From contig JAADIQ010000100.1 in assembly GCA_013151255.1 (NCBI GenBank), positions 1-39,712 on the forward strand: 39,712 nt of DNA, read 5' to 3'. Both the position numbers and the translations under genes were made by a program. Source of the DNA: Alphaproteobacteria bacterium (GTDB taxonomy: Bacteria > Pseudomonadota > Alphaproteobacteria > Caulobacterales > Parvularculaceae). A model generated the notes under the pieces. It ran no database searches. It saw only the letters and a list, made by a program, of their open reading frames with translations, and was not told the origin of the DNA. Positions 8,521-17,358 of this stretch are shown here, one piece after another. Positions within the stretch are counted from its first letter, which is position 1, and each line of letters starts with the position of its first letter.

Positions 8521-8537
8521 GCATCCGCGCCGGATGC
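8521..8537. other. Inverted repeat upstream of asd
   Basis: GCATCCG and CGGATGC form a perfect 7-bp stem with a 3-nt loop, 53 bp before the asd start. No T-run follows, so it is not a convincing intrinsic terminator for ldcA. A TTGACA begins just after it (8538) and could be a -35 element, but I see no good -10 at the right spacing. Confidence 0.3.
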
Positions 8538-8589
8538 TTGACAGAAGCAGCTTATCGGCGTCTGTCGCGCTTTCGCTATGGAGAAGGTC

Positions 8590-9615
8590 ATGGACGTCAA
8601 TGTCGCTCTTGTCGGCGCTACCGGTAATGTCGGGCAGGAAATACTCGCCATTCTCGATGAGCGCGGATTTCCGGTAAAGCAAGCCTTCGCGCTCGCCTCG
8701 CGCCAGTCGATTGGCCGCGAGGTCTCGTTCGGCGACAAGACGTTGAAATGCCAGGACCTTGAAACCTTCGATTTCTCCAAAGTCGACATCGCGCTTTTTG
8801 CCGCCGGCGGCGAAGTCTCCAAAACATGGGCGCCGAAGGCTGCAAAAGCCGGCGCCATTGTCATCGACAACTCATCGCATTTCCGGATGGACCCGGATGT
8901 GCCGTTGATCGTTCCGGAAGTGAACGCCGATGCGGTCGCCGGGTTTTCCAAAAAGAACATTATCGCCAATCCGAACTGCTCCACCGCGCAGCTGGTTGTC
9001 GCATTGAAGCCGCTGCATGACGCGGCGACCATCAAACGCGTTGTCGTTTCGACCTATCAGTCGACCTCCGGCAAAGGCAAGGCGGCGATGGATGAATTGT
9101 TTACGCAAACCAAGGGCATCTATGTCAACGACACGCCCTCGCCGATGGAGTTCACCAAGCAAATCGCTTTCAATGTCATTCCGCATATTGACGCGTTCAT
9201 GGAAGACGGCTTCACCAAAGAAGAGTGGAAGATGATGGCGGAGACCAAGAAAATTCTTGACCCCAAAATCAAACTGACGGCGACTTGCGTGCGCGTGCCA
9301 ACCTTTGTTGGCCATGCCGAGGCGGTCAATGTTGAGCTTGAAAATCCGCTCTCGGATGATGAAGCGCGCGAAATTCTGCGTGCGGCGCCAGGTTTGTTGA
9401 TCATCGATAAACGCGAAGACGGCGGCTATGTGACGCCGGTTGAATGCGTGGGAGAATTCGCCACCTTCATCAGCCGCCTGCGGGTCGACCCGACCATCGA
9501 CAACGGCCTCGCCTTCTGGTGCGTTAGCGACAATCTGCGCAAGGGCGCGGCGCTCAACGCGGTGCAAATTGCAGAACTATTACTCAACCGCAGGCTCCTG
9601 CGCGCCGCCGCCTAA
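8590..9615 (+). CDS. asd: Aspartate-semialdehyde dehydrogenase
   Basis: A 341-residue enzyme that reduces aspartyl-4-phosphate with NADPH to aspartate semialdehyde, the branch point to lysine/diaminopimelate, threonine and methionine. The NADP-binding loop VGATGNVGQE is at residues 8-17. Cys130 in NPNCSTAQ is the catalytic nucleophile, followed by STYQSTSGKG. The C-terminal domain contains the substrate-binding region VRVPTFVGHAE with the catalytic His. The start at MDVNVALVG is preferred over an ATG four codons upstream because GGAGAAGG lies just ahead of it. It is monocistronic in appearance. Confidence 0.96.
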   Translation: MDVNVALVGATGNVGQEILAILDERGFPVKQAFALASRQSIGREVSFGDKTLKCQDLETFDFSKVDIALFAAGGEVSKTWAPKAAKAGAIVIDNSSHFRMDPDVPLIVPEVNADAVAGFSKKNIIANPNCSTAQLVVALKPLHDAATIKRVVVSTYQSTSGKGKAAMDELFTQTKGIYVNDTPSPMEFTKQIAFNVIPHIDAFMEDGFTKEEWKMMAETKKILDPKIKLTATCVRVPTFVGHAEAVNVELENPLSDDEAREILRAAPGLLIIDKREDGGYVTPVECVGEFATFISRLRVDPTIDNGLAFWCVSDNLRKGAALNAVQIAELLLNRRLLRAAA

Positions 9616-9727
9616 AAGGTTTCTACGAAAACCACCTTATGATCGGAATGCACCGGCCAGACGCAAGAAACGGGTCGGCCGCTAATTGCCTTCGCGCTAT
9701 ATGGCAAACAAGTTTTAAAGGTTCGAT

Positions 9728-10648
9728 ATGTCCGGCGACAACAAGCAATCCCTGCGCTCTGATGTTCAGTTCGGCCTTATCGCCGGGGTCGCCGCCTATA
9801 CGTTTTGGGGCCTGTTTCCCGCCTATTTAAAAACCCTCGACGATGTCTCGGCGCTGGAAATTCTCGCCCACCGCATTGTCTGGTCGGTGCCGTTTGGCGC
9901 TCTGTTGATCGCCTTGCGCCGGCAATGGCCGGAGGTGAAAACCGCCTTCACAACCCGGCGGGTGTTGCTGCTGCTTGGCGTCAGCGCGCTCGCCATTTCC
10001 GGCAACTGGCTGATCTATGTCTGGTCAGTCATCAACGACCGCATCCTCGAAGCCAGCCTCGGCTATTACATCAATCCCCTGATGTATGTCGGCATCGGCG
10101 TTTTTGTGCTCGGCGAGCGCTTGCGTCCGGCGCAAATCGCAGCCGTTATCATCGCCGCCGCCGGCGTTCTGGTGCTCACTGTCGGCTCTGGTGTTTTCCC
10201 ATGGGTGTCGCTTGCGCTCGCCGTTTTATTCACCGTCTACGGATATTTGCGCAAGACCACGCCGGTTGGCGCGATGCCGGGACTGTTCGTTGAAACCACG
10301 CTGCTGTCGCCGATTGCCCTCGTCTATCTTTTCTGGCTGCTGAGTTCCGGCGGCGCCGTCTTTCTCCACCAGTCCGCCGGCAAGGACATGCTGCTCTTAC
10401 TTGCCGGACCGGTGACGGTTATTCCGCTGGTGTTGTTCGCACTGTCTGCCCGGCGTTTAAAACTATCGACGGTTGGCTTCCTTCAATATATCGGCCCGAC
10501 GGTTCAGTTCGTGCTGGCGATTTATTATGGCGAGACCTTCACCACGGCGCATGCGATTTGCTTTGGCCTGATCTGGACGGCGCTGGCGATTTTCAGCGTC
10601 GACGCGATGCGCGCCAACCGCATGGCGCGTATTATGAAAGCCGCTTGA
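9728..10648 (+). CDS. rarD: EamA family transporter RarD
   Basis: A 306-residue inner-membrane protein of the drug/metabolite transporter superfamily with about ten hydrophobic segments. The RarD signature is clear: FGLIAGVAAYTFWGLFPAYLK at the start, EILAHRIVWSVPF, NWLIYVWSVINDRILEASLGYYINPL, and FLQYIGPTVQFVLAIYYGE near the end. The transported substrate is not known with certainty for this family. AAAGG lies about 6 nt ahead of the ATG. The last 17 bp overlap the end of the convergent PaaI thioesterase gene. Confidence 0.92.
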   Translation: MSGDNKQSLRSDVQFGLIAGVAAYTFWGLFPAYLKTLDDVSALEILAHRIVWSVPFGALLIALRRQWPEVKTAFTTRRVLLLLGVSALAISGNWLIYVWSVINDRILEASLGYYINPLMYVGIGVFVLGERLRPAQIAAVIIAAAGVLVLTVGSGVFPWVSLALAVLFTVYGYLRKTTPVGAMPGLFVETTLLSPIALVYLFWLLSSGGAVFLHQSAGKDMLLLLAGPVTVIPLVLFALSARRLKLSTVGFLQYIGPTVQFVLAIYYGETFTTAHAICFGLIWTALAIFSVDAMRANRMARIMKAA

Positions 10649-11075
10649 GCACGCCGGAAAAACTTAACACCGGTTTTTCTTTTGCGCTAACAACGCCGCG
10701 GACAAAGGCGGTAGTGCGGCCGGCCTTCATCACCTCGCCGGTGGCGGTGATAAATTCACCCAACGGCGCCGGCGACAAAAACTCTGCATTCATCGTCATA
10801 GTGAGCGCAGGAACACGGCCATTTGCACGGAAGAAAATATCAAACAGCGCCATGTCAGCCAGCGTCATCAGCGCGCCGCCATGTACGATGCGGGCAAGGT
10901 TTGCGTGGTGCTGCTCGGAGAAAAATCCAACCCCGGGCGGGCCGCCCTCCTCACGGAAATAAAACGGGCCGGCGTGGCCGCTGAAGGTTTGCGGATGCGA
11001 CTGTAGCACCCATCCCTCGGGCGCGGGCCTTGCTTCCGACAATTTAGCTTCTGGTAATATTGGCTCGTCTGTCAT
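10632..11075 (-). CDS. PaaI family thioesterase
   Basis: A 147-residue hot-dog thioesterase. The motif IVHGGALMTLADMALFD is the PaaI/YdiI-type central helix with HGG before it. A strand TMTMNAEFLSPAPLGEFITATGEVMKAGRTTAFVRG follows, typical of acyl-CoA thioesterases that act on phenylacetyl- or hydroxybenzoyl-CoA-like thioesters. Substrate is unassigned. The gene diverges from the epoxide-hydrolase-like gene across about 110 bp, and its 3' end overlaps rarD by 17 bp in a convergent arrangement. Confidence 0.87.
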   Translation of the reverse strand: MTDEPILPEAKLSEARPAPEGWVLQSHPQTFSGHAGPFYFREEGGPPGVGFFSEQHHANLARIVHGGALMTLADMALFDIFFRANGRVPALTMTMNAEFLSPAPLGEFITATGEVMKAGRTTAFVRGVVSAKEKPVLSFSGVLKRLS

Positions 11076-11187
11076 CCGGCAGGCTTTAGCGAGCTTGAAC
11101 AGATTTGAAAACCGGCATCAGCAGCGCCGGCGCGGTGGCTGCGCCATGCCATTGCGCTTGGCGTTGATTGCCGCCACCTTGCGGGCA

Positions 11188-12159
11188 ATGAACCATCCCT
11201 TTCCAGAACCCGCTTTCATCGATGCTGGCGGCGTCAAAATCGCCGTCTATGAGGCTGATGGCGACGCAAACCGCGAACGGCTTCCGATTATTCTCATTCA
11301 TGGCTGGCCGGAGATCGCCTATTCGTGGCGCAATCAAATCCATGCGCTGGCGGCGGCGGGATATCGCACTATCGCCATCGACCTGAAGGGCTTTGGCCGC
11401 TCCGATGCGCCGAAAGATGTGCGCGCCTATGACATCGAACACCTCACCGGCGATCTCTGCGCTATCCTCGATGCACTCGACATTGAACGGGCGATTTTTT
11501 GCGGTCATGACTGGGGCGGGTCTATCGTCTGGAGCATGGGCCAGTGGCGCGAAACCCGTGTCGCTGCGATTATCAGCATATGCACGCCAGTAAAACCGCA
11601 CGCTCCGGCGGCGCCAATCAGTATTTATAAAAAGCGTTTCGGCGAAACGCATTATTTCGTTCAGTTCCAGGAACCGGATGCGCCTGAAGAATTGTTTGCA
11701 ACCGACATTGAGCGCTTCGTGAAGATGATGTTTCAAACGCCGCCGCCACGAAAGCAATGGGCCGCCCTCATCCCGCGGGTTTACGACCTGTCCGGCCGGT
11801 TTAAACATGCAAAAACGCCAAGCCCCGATAAGCTCATTGTTAGCGAGGACACGATCCAGATTTATGTCGACGCTTATAAGCGCAGCGGCTTTCATGGCGG
11901 CATAAACCTTTACCGTAACATCGATCGCAATTGGGAATTGATGGCGGGACGCGATGAAACCATCCGCGCGCCCAGCCTTTGGGTTGGCGCTGAACTTGAT
12001 CTTTTCCTGCCGCCGGAAAGCGCGGACGGTATGGAAGCCATCGTCCCCGACCTTGAAAAACATGTCATTAGCGGCAGCGGCCATTGGCTGATGTGGGAAA
12101 AGCCCGCAGAGCTCAATGCATTGTTGATCGATTGGCTGAAGCGGAAAATTTCAATCTAA
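11188..12159 (+). CDS. Alpha/beta hydrolase, epoxide-hydrolase-like
   Basis: A 323-residue alpha/beta hydrolase. The oxyanion-hole motif HGWP is at residues 38-41, the nucleophile Asp108 sits in GHDWGG, and the catalytic His is about residue 299 in SGHWLMWEKP. An Asp nucleophile and HGWP are the epoxide hydrolase or haloalkane/haloacetate dehalogenase pattern; the sequence around residues 55-85 (GYRTIAIDLKGFGRSDAP) fits epoxide hydrolases best. The start at MNHPFPEP gives a family-normal length. In-frame starts up to 31 codons upstream are possible, but that stretch looks non-coding. No strong Shine-Dalgarno helps to decide. Confidence 0.83.
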   Translation: MNHPFPEPAFIDAGGVKIAVYEADGDANRERLPIILIHGWPEIAYSWRNQIHALAAAGYRTIAIDLKGFGRSDAPKDVRAYDIEHLTGDLCAILDALDIERAIFCGHDWGGSIVWSMGQWRETRVAAIISICTPVKPHAPAAPISIYKKRFGETHYFVQFQEPDAPEELFATDIERFVKMMFQTPPPRKQWAALIPRVYDLSGRFKHAKTPSPDKLIVSEDTIQIYVDAYKRSGFHGGINLYRNIDRNWELMAGRDETIRAPSLWVGAELDLFLPPESADGMEAIVPDLEKHVISGSGHWLMWEKPAELNALLIDWLKRKISI

Positions 12160-12265
12160 TTTACCGGAACTTCGCTGGCTATTTTGATGAAAACTGGCGC
12201 TTGCGTCATAAATTTTTAGATACCTCCGCCATGCACCGTTGGTGTTCATGGGATGGAGGAGAGTG

Positions 12266-12556
12266 ATGGTGATCAGAATGATCGCAGCTGCGGGCTTGTG
12301 TATTTTTTACCTCACGCCCGCACATGCGCAGAGCCAGACACGCAGCCACTATACCGAACGCCAGGCGACGCCGCACCCGATTACGGCGGTGACGTTTGGC
12401 GCGCGGCGCATTGAAATACTGGCGGTGACGGCGCGGGCGCGCGCCGATACGCCGCTGCGCAAAGATTACCTTTATGAAAGTCGAGCGATGGCGAAAGTAT
12501 ACCCCGGCTATCCGCAACAGGCGTTTGTGAGCGTTGATTTTCGCATTAAATTTTAA
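12266..12556 (+). CDS. Small secreted protein of unknown function
   Basis: A 96-residue protein that I do not recognise. The first 24 residues form a standard Sec signal peptide (MVIRMIAAAGLCIFYLTPAHA, cleavage expected after AHA). The mature part of about 75 residues is polar and beta-prone (ITAVTFGARRIEILAVTARARAD), with no cysteine. A strong GGAGGAG about 5 nt upstream fixes the start at 12266, although the frame is open further back. It follows the hydrolase gene by about 100 bp on the same strand. Confidence 0.7.
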   Translation: MVIRMIAAAGLCIFYLTPAHAQSQTRSHYTERQATPHPITAVTFGARRIEILAVTARARADTPLRKDYLYESRAMAKVYPGYPQQAFVSVDFRIKF

Positions 12557-12597
12557 CGGCTACAGCGCCGGGCGATCCCTCTTATTCGCTCGGCGCC

Positions 12598-12642
12598 CTA
12601 TAGCAAAATGCAATAATTCTGAATCGAATGATTTTGCTATAG
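12598..12642. repeat. Palindromic intergenic repeat (12-bp perfect arms), probable REP-like element
   Basis: CTATAGCAAAAT at 12598-12609 and its exact complement ATTTTGCTATAG at 12631-12642 flank a 21-nt spacer. A second short inverted repeat (GTCGC/GCGAC, about 12652-12666) and a T/A-rich tail ending near the hydrolase stop follow. The composite looks like the dispersed palindromic intergenic repeats common in alphaproteobacteria. Copy number cannot be judged from one window. It sits between the convergent ends of the secreted-protein gene and the serine hydrolase gene, where it may also help end transcription. Confidence 0.6.
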
Positions 12643-12705
12643 ATTTTTCTGGTCGCATCGCGCGACGCAAAAACCGTTGCACACTTTTACTTTTTGCTCG
12701 ATGCT

Positions 12706-13845
12706 CTAAAGCCCGTCATAAACCGCATTGATTAATCGTAATGCACGCGGATCGCCCACCAGATAGGGCGACATTTTATTCATTACATAGGCTGCAGTCA
12801 GCCGGTTTTGCGGGTCAATCAAAACACACGAGCCGCCAAAGCCGGCATGGCCGTATGCGGCCTCGTTCGGGCCAAAGTGCTGGTTGATGTTGCGCATCAG
12901 CCCGGCGGTCCAGGAAAGATGAAACGGCAGCACCAAATCGTCGCCGCGAATGCGTTCGGCAAGCGCGCCGTCAATCGCCTGTGATGTCAGATATTGTGCG
13001 CCGTCCAATTGGCCGCCATTGGCAAACGGGTGAACCATGCGCGCCAACGAACGCGCATCGGCATGCATATTAGATGCGGGGATTTCCGCCGCCATCCAGT
13101 CTTCGCGAGCAACACCCGCCGGGGCCGACCACTTTTTCAGGAAGGCAAGCTGCGTATACTCATTAAGCTCGCCAAGGTCCGGCGCCGTTGGCGGCTTGGG
13201 CATGAAGGCGGTGCGCTGCATTTCGTCCGGCGTCATCCCGCAATAGACTTCCAGCCCGTGCGCCTCGCGCAGCGTGCTAATCAATTCGCCAACCGACTTT
13301 CCGCGCACCCGCCGAAGCAATTCACCAGCAAGAAACCCGAATGTCTGCGGGTGGTATCCGTTTGCGGTTCCCGGCTCCCAAAGCGGCGCCATAGCCGCGA
13401 GACGGCTGGTGATGTCGTCCCAGTCGAGCCAGGTTTGAGGCAGCATTTCATCGGCAATGCCGCAGAGCCCCGCCTGATGCGACAGCAACTGCGCAACGCT
13501 CACCCCGCTTTTGCCGGCTTGCGCAAATTCCGGCCAATATTGTGCGACCGGGGCGTCATAATCCAACTTGCCGTCGCTCACTGCTTGCGCAATTAAAAGC
13601 GCCAACACCGCCTTACCGGTGGAGTATACGCAAGTGAGCGTATCTTCCGTCCACGGCTGTTGTTCTGCTTTATCGACATAGCCGCCGCGAATATCGACCA
13701 CAAGCGCGCCATCGATTACCACCGCAAACGCCGCGCCCAACTCCAGCTCTTCGGTGAAATTATCGCAAAACGCATCGCCGACGCTGGCAAACGTCTCGCG
13801 CAGCGCGCCCGAGGAATTCGGCGTGCGGGCGTCAGACCAATTCAT
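12706..13845 (-). CDS. Beta-lactamase-fold serine hydrolase (class C/EstB-like esterase)
   Basis: A 379-residue protein of the serine beta-lactamase/penicillin-binding transpeptidase superfamily. The S-x-x-K nucleophile motif is S75-T-G-K78, a Tyr motif is at Y164 (NGYHPQTFG), and the third motif is replaced by HAGFGG near the C-terminus, as in EstB-type esterases and LACTB-like proteins. There is no signal peptide, so it is likely a cytoplasmic esterase or peptidase and not a secreted beta-lactamase. Natural substrate unknown. A 41-bp gap separates it from the lipoprotein gene upstream on the same strand. Confidence 0.87.
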   Translation of the reverse strand: MNWSDARTPNSSGALRETFASVGDAFCDNFTEELELGAAFAVVIDGALVVDIRGGYVDKAEQQPWTEDTLTCVYSTGKAVLALLIAQAVSDGKLDYDAPVAQYWPEFAQAGKSGVSVAQLLSHQAGLCGIADEMLPQTWLDWDDITSRLAAMAPLWEPGTANGYHPQTFGFLAGELLRRVRGKSVGELISTLREAHGLEVYCGMTPDEMQRTAFMPKPPTAPDLGELNEYTQLAFLKKWSAPAGVAREDWMAAEIPASNMHADARSLARMVHPFANGGQLDGAQYLTSQAIDGALAERIRGDDLVLPFHLSWTAGLMRNINQHFGPNEAAYGHAGFGGSCVLIDPQNRLTAAYVMNKMSPYLVGDPRALRLINAVYDGL

Positions 13846-13886
13846 GCAATATCCCTATCCGTAGGCTGGCGCCGGGCGGCAATGAT

Positions 13887-14195
13887 TTAATTCTGGTGGC
13901 CCAAAGCGCAAGCCAGGCTCGCCCGCGCGATGGCGGCGGCGGCGCGTGGGTTGCCGATCCGCAAAAGCGCATCCAGCGCTTCGCCGGCGTTGGTCGCCTC
14001 ATTGAGGCCGCCAATATAGTCGGCAACGTCATTGAGGTCGTCTCGCCCAAGCCGCTCATCAAGCTCGGAGGCGAGGCAATCGGCGCGCTCTTGCGATACC
14101 CCAAAATCGACAAACCGGTCCGCGATTTTCGCTCGCGGCGACGCCGTCGCGCAGGCGGCGACAAATAATATCAGTGCAACAACACTAAGGCGCAT
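13887..14195 (-). CDS. Small lipoprotein of unknown function
   Basis: A 102-residue protein with a lipoprotein signal: MRLSVVALILFVAAC, lipobox VAAC with Cys15 as the lipidation site. The mature part is helical and acidic (FGVSQERADCLASELDERLGRDDLNDVADYIGG) and ends with an Ala-rich helix. I do not recognise the family. GAGGAGGGG just upstream of the ATG supports the start. It probably forms a two-gene unit with the downstream serine hydrolase. Confidence 0.72.
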   Translation of the reverse strand: MRLSVVALILFVAACATASPRAKIADRFVDFGVSQERADCLASELDERLGRDDLNDVADYIGGLNEATNAGEALDALLRIGNPRAAAAIARASLACALGHQN

Positions 14196-14364
14196 CTCAC
14201 CCCTCCTCTAAAACCAGCCGCGAGCATAGGGGGATCGCCGGCCCGCGTCCACGCGGGGCCTTAACCCGGCGTCAATCCGCATATTCCTAGTATGAGGGCG
14301 GGGATTTGAGCCTGGCGCGGCAACCGTGCCATAGAGGGCGCAAACCAGTTTGAGAGGAAACGGC

Positions 14365-15237
14365 ATGAAGGGCATCGTTCTGGCAGGAGGCTCCGGCACG
14401 CGGCTGCACCCGGTAACGCGCGGGGTTTCCAAACAGCTATTGCCGATCTTCGACAAGCCGATGATCTATTACCCGCTGAGCGCGCTGATGCTGGCGGGGA
14501 TACGTGATATTTTGATTATCACGACGCCGGAGGACCGGAGCGCGTTTGAGCGGTTGCTCGGCGACGGCGCATCGCTTGGCATGCGGTTTCAATACGCGGT
14601 CCAGCCCAAGCCCGAGGGCCTCGCCCAGGCGTTCATTATTGGCGAGGAATTTATCGCCGGCGATAAATGTGCGCTGGTGCTTGGCGACAATATTTTCTAC
14701 GGCCACGGCCTGGCGGAGATGTTGCAGCAAGCAGCGACACTGCAATCGGGCGCGGAAATTTTCGGCTATCATGTCGCCGACCCGGAACGCTATGGCGTCA
14801 TCGAGTTTGGCGATGGCGGCAACGTCCTCAGCATTGAAGAAAAACCGGCAAAGCCAAAATCATCCTTCGCTGCCACCGGTCTATATTTTTATGACGAAAC
14901 CGTGTGCGAGCGCGCCCGCGCGGTCAAACCCTCCGCCCGCGGAGAATTGGAAATTACCACGCTCAATGAGATGTATATGCATGACGGCAAGTTGCGCGCG
15001 CAAATTATGGGCCGCGGCTTTGCCTGGCTTGATACCGGCACCCACGCCTCCCTGCTGGAGGCCGCGCATTTTGTCCAAACGATTGAGACACGCCAGGGAT
15101 TGAAAGTCGCCTGCCTTGAGGAAATCGCTTATCGGCTCGGCCATATTGACGCCGCAGCGCTCAACGAACTCGCCAAGCCATTATCGAAAACCGGTTATGG
15201 CCAATATCTGGCGCAGGTTGCGGCTGAAAAGAGCTAG
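14365..15237 (+). CDS. rfbA: Glucose-1-phosphate thymidylyltransferase
   Basis: A 290-residue nucleotidyltransferase that makes dTDP-glucose from dTTP and glucose-1-phosphate, the first step of dTDP-rhamnose and related sugars. The start [18 protein letters not shown] carries the nucleotide-binding signature, followed by [25 protein letters not shown] and the C-terminal [10 protein letters not shown]. Length matches RmlA. The ATG at 14365 is preceded by GAGAGGA. It is not adjacent to rfbB or rfbD; rfbC is 2.3 kb downstream, separated by three minus-strand genes. Confidence 0.96.
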   Translation: MKGIVLAGGSGTRLHPVTRGVSKQLLPIFDKPMIYYPLSALMLAGIRDILIITTPEDRSAFERLLGDGASLGMRFQYAVQPKPEGLAQAFIIGEEFIAGDKCALVLGDNIFYGHGLAEMLQQAATLQSGAEIFGYHVADPERYGVIEFGDGGNVLSIEEKPAKPKSSFAATGLYFYDETVCERARAVKPSARGELEITTLNEMYMHDGKLRAQIMGRGFAWLDTGTHASLLEAAHFVQTIETRQGLKVACLEEIAYRLGHIDAAALNELAKPLSKTGYGQYLAQVAAEKS

Positions 15238-15240
15238 CCG

Positions 15241-15882
15241 CTAATCACGCCGCAGCCCGCGTTGCTCCAGCCGCCAGACCAGCGAATTCAAACGGTCCTG
15301 GCCAAAAAACGGCTCGCCATCGAGCACCATTAACGGCACACCCCAATGATGTTCGAGCTGCGCGGCTTCGTTTCTCTCGGTGGTCTCTTTAATGGCGGAT
15401 GAATTGTCCGCCGCCCATTGTGACAGCGCGGCCAAATCAAGCCCGGCATCACTCAGCGTCTGTCCCAACACATCAGGCGCGTTCCAGTTTTGCTTGCCGC
15501 CCCAGATCGAGGCGCCAACCGCTTGCGCAAAATCAAGCCCGCGATTTTCGGCGCAGGCCGCAAGCGCCAACCCCATGATTGCGTTTAAAATCGGTTGCTC
15601 CGCATCGACCTTGCCGGAGCTCATATCCATTTTTATGGGGTCGGGGTTAGGCATGCCGAAGGCAATGCCAAGCTGTTCCGCCTCGCGCGGCACATCGCGA
15701 AAAAGATAGGGCAGGAATTGTTTGCGGCCGCGTTCAAAAAAATCCGGCTCGCGCATCGCCAGCGGGCGCACCGGACGAAAATCAATATCAATGTCAAAAT
15801 CGCGCGCAATCCCCACCAGCCGATCGACAGCCAAATATGAATAAGGGCTGCGGAACGACCAGTAGATGTCGAGCTTGGCCAT
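15241..15882 (-). CDS. DsbA-family thiol oxidoreductase, 2-hydroxychromene-2-carboxylate isomerase-like
   Basis: A 213-residue protein of the DsbA/GST-kappa fold. It opens with LDIYWSFRSPYSYLAVDRL, where the CxxC of DsbA is replaced by SFRSPYSY with a Ser in the active-site position, as in 2-hydroxychromene-2-carboxylate isomerase (NahD) and GST kappa. The C-terminal WGVPLMVLDGEPFFGQDRLN, with the cis-Pro loop, is diagnostic. These enzymes are glutathione-dependent. The ATG at 15882 is used; a TTG two codons earlier directly abuts the stop of the upstream small gene, so the two are probably translated together. Confidence 0.85.
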   Translation of the reverse strand: MAKLDIYWSFRSPYSYLAVDRLVGIARDFDIDIDFRPVRPLAMREPDFFERGRKQFLPYLFRDVPREAEQLGIAFGMPNPDPIKMDMSSGKVDAEQPILNAIMGLALAACAENRGLDFAQAVGASIWGGKQNWNAPDVLGQTLSDAGLDLAALSQWAADNSSAIKETTERNEAAQLEHHWGVPLMVLDGEPFFGQDRLNSLVWRLEQRGLRRD

Positions 15883-15888
15883 GGGCAA

Positions 15889-16110
15889 TCAGTCAGCAGC
15901 GTCGCGCTTAACGAAGGTCACCGAAAACAAAGGCTCACCGTCAAACAGATCCTTTGGCGCATCCATGCCCTCAATCATCTTAAAAGCGCGCGGGGTGATT
16001 GAGCCTTCCATGCGATAGCCCTTTTCGGCCATGCGCCCGCGGTGAAATTCGAGCGCCGCCACGGTGAATTCACGGGCGAGAATGGTGATGCGTTCGGGAT
16101 CGTTGGACAT
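15889..16110 (-). CDS. Small conserved-looking hypothetical protein
   Basis: A 73-residue protein, unrecognised. It starts MSNDPERITILAREFTVAALEFHRGRMAEKGYRMEG and ends LFSVTFVKRDAAD. A short helix followed by beta strands is suggested. No signal peptide, membrane segment or cysteine pair. It directly precedes the DsbA-family gene with about 6 nt between its stop and that gene's ATG, so the two form an operon; a shared function is inference only. Confidence 0.65.
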   Translation of the reverse strand: MSNDPERITILAREFTVAALEFHRGRMAEKGYRMEGSITPRAFKMIEGMDAPKDLFDGEPLFSVTFVKRDAAD

Positions 16111-16231
16111 GGGTTTTCTTTCTCAGGCTCGCGGTTTGATGATCACAAAATTCAACCGGAATATGGCCGCACGCGGCAGGCTTGTCCACACCGGACGGCG
16201 GCTTGCGAACGCGACAAAATACAAAGCGCGA

Positions 16232-17281
16232 TCAGACAGTTTCGACCGCCGCCTCTTTCCTCTTGTCCATCATCTGATCGAAATTCGCCCAGACGCCGTC
16301 TTGCCCGTGCCATTCGCCGCGGGTGGCGGCTTTTGAATATTCGGTTGCGCGCGCCTCGAAAAAGTTTGCGTGCTCGACGCCGTTCAAAATTTCGGTGAGC
16401 CAGGGCAGCGGATGTTTTTCCACGCCGTAAACTTTCGGCAGATCAAGCTGGCTGAGGCGCCAGTCGGCGATATAGCGGATATATTGCTTGATATCGGCCG
16501 CCGTCATGCCCTCCACCGGGCCCATCTCAAAGGCGAGGTCGATGAACTTGTCTTCCAGCCCGACAACGGTTTTGCAGCAATCGATAATATCGTCAGCGAC
16601 GGCTTTGGTGACGCAACCGGTCTCTTGCGCGAACGCATGATAGAGCTGGATCATGCCCTCGCAATGCAGCGATTCATCGCGAATGGACCAAGTCACGATC
16701 TGGCCCATGCCCTTCATTTTATTAAAGCGCGGGAAGTTCATCAGCATGGCGAAGGAGGCGAATAATTGCAGGCCTTCCGTAAACCCGCCAAACATCGCAA
16801 TCGAGCGGGCGATATCTTCGTTGGTGCCGGTGCCGAATTCCTGAATATAATTGTGTTTGGCGGCCATGGATTCATATTCCATGAAGGCGGAAAATTCTGA
16901 ATCCGGCATGCCCACGGTTTCCAACAACAACGCATAGGCGGCGATGTGCACGGTCTCCATGTTGGAAAACGCCGACAACATCATTTTCACTTCAACCGGT
17001 TTGAACACTCTTGCGTAGTGTTCCATGTAGTTGTCGTTGACCTCGATATCGCCTTGCGTGAAAAACCGGAAAATCTGCGTCAGGAGATTGCGCTCGGCGT
17101 CGGTGATGGTGTTCGCCCAATCCTTGCAGTCCTCGCCGAGCGGCACTTCCTCCGGCATCCAGTGCACCTGCTGCTGGCGCTTCCAGAAATCATAGGCCCA
17201 AGGGTAGCGAAACGGCTTGTAGCCGCGTGAAGAGGTCAACAGGCCAGGCAGCGGATGGATCGTTTCGGCAATGTCAGACAT
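16232..17281 (-). CDS. nrdB: Class Ia ribonucleoside-diphosphate reductase subunit beta
   Basis: A 349-residue R2 subunit, the diiron-tyrosyl radical partner that reduces ribonucleotides to deoxyribonucleotides with NrdA. Spacing to the known enzyme is exact: Asp78 (FTQGD), Glu109 and His112 (METVH) as iron ligands, and Tyr116 as the radical tyrosine (E, +3 H, +7 Y; D to E 31 residues, as in E. coli NrdB). Later ligands lie in QEFGTGTNED and RDESLHCEGM. The start is set at MSDIAETIHPLPG; the frame is open upstream through the operator region. nrdA is not in the window. Two putative NrdR boxes lie 47-93 bp upstream. Confidence 0.95.
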   Translation of the reverse strand: MSDIAETIHPLPGLLTSSRGYKPFRYPWAYDFWKRQQQVHWMPEEVPLGEDCKDWANTITDAERNLLTQIFRFFTQGDIEVNDNYMEHYARVFKPVEVKMMLSAFSNMETVHIAAYALLLETVGMPDSEFSAFMEYESMAAKHNYIQEFGTGTNEDIARSIAMFGGFTEGLQLFASFAMLMNFPRFNKMKGMGQIVTWSIRDESLHCEGMIQLYHAFAQETGCVTKAVADDIIDCCKTVVGLEDKFIDLAFEMGPVEGMTAADIKQYIRYIADWRLSQLDLPKVYGVEKHPLPWLTEILNGVEHANFFEARATEYSKAATRGEWHGQDGVWANFDQMMDKRKEAAVETV

Positions 17282-17327
17282 CGGTCGGTGTTCCCGTTCA
17301 CAAAATGTCGCCCTGGGGCGGCGATTA

Positions 17328-17343
17328 CCACAGCATATTGCGC
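17328..17343 (-). promoter_or_regulatory. Putative NrdR box, start-proximal
   Basis: Read on the minus strand this is GCGCAATATGCTGTGG, which agrees at 11 of 16 positions with the NrdR consensus as I recall it (acaCwAtATaTwGtgt). It lies 47 bp upstream of the nrdB ATG and exactly 31 bp from a second box. NrdR represses ribonucleotide reductase genes when ATP/dATP bind it. Confidence 0.55.
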
Positions 17344-17358
17344 TCAAATCAGCGAAAA

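Noticed and set aside
14236-14262. GC-rich hairpin before rfbA as a terminator or attenuator
   Set aside because: The stem is imperfect, lacks a T-run, and no leader peptide or known riboswitch fold is visible.
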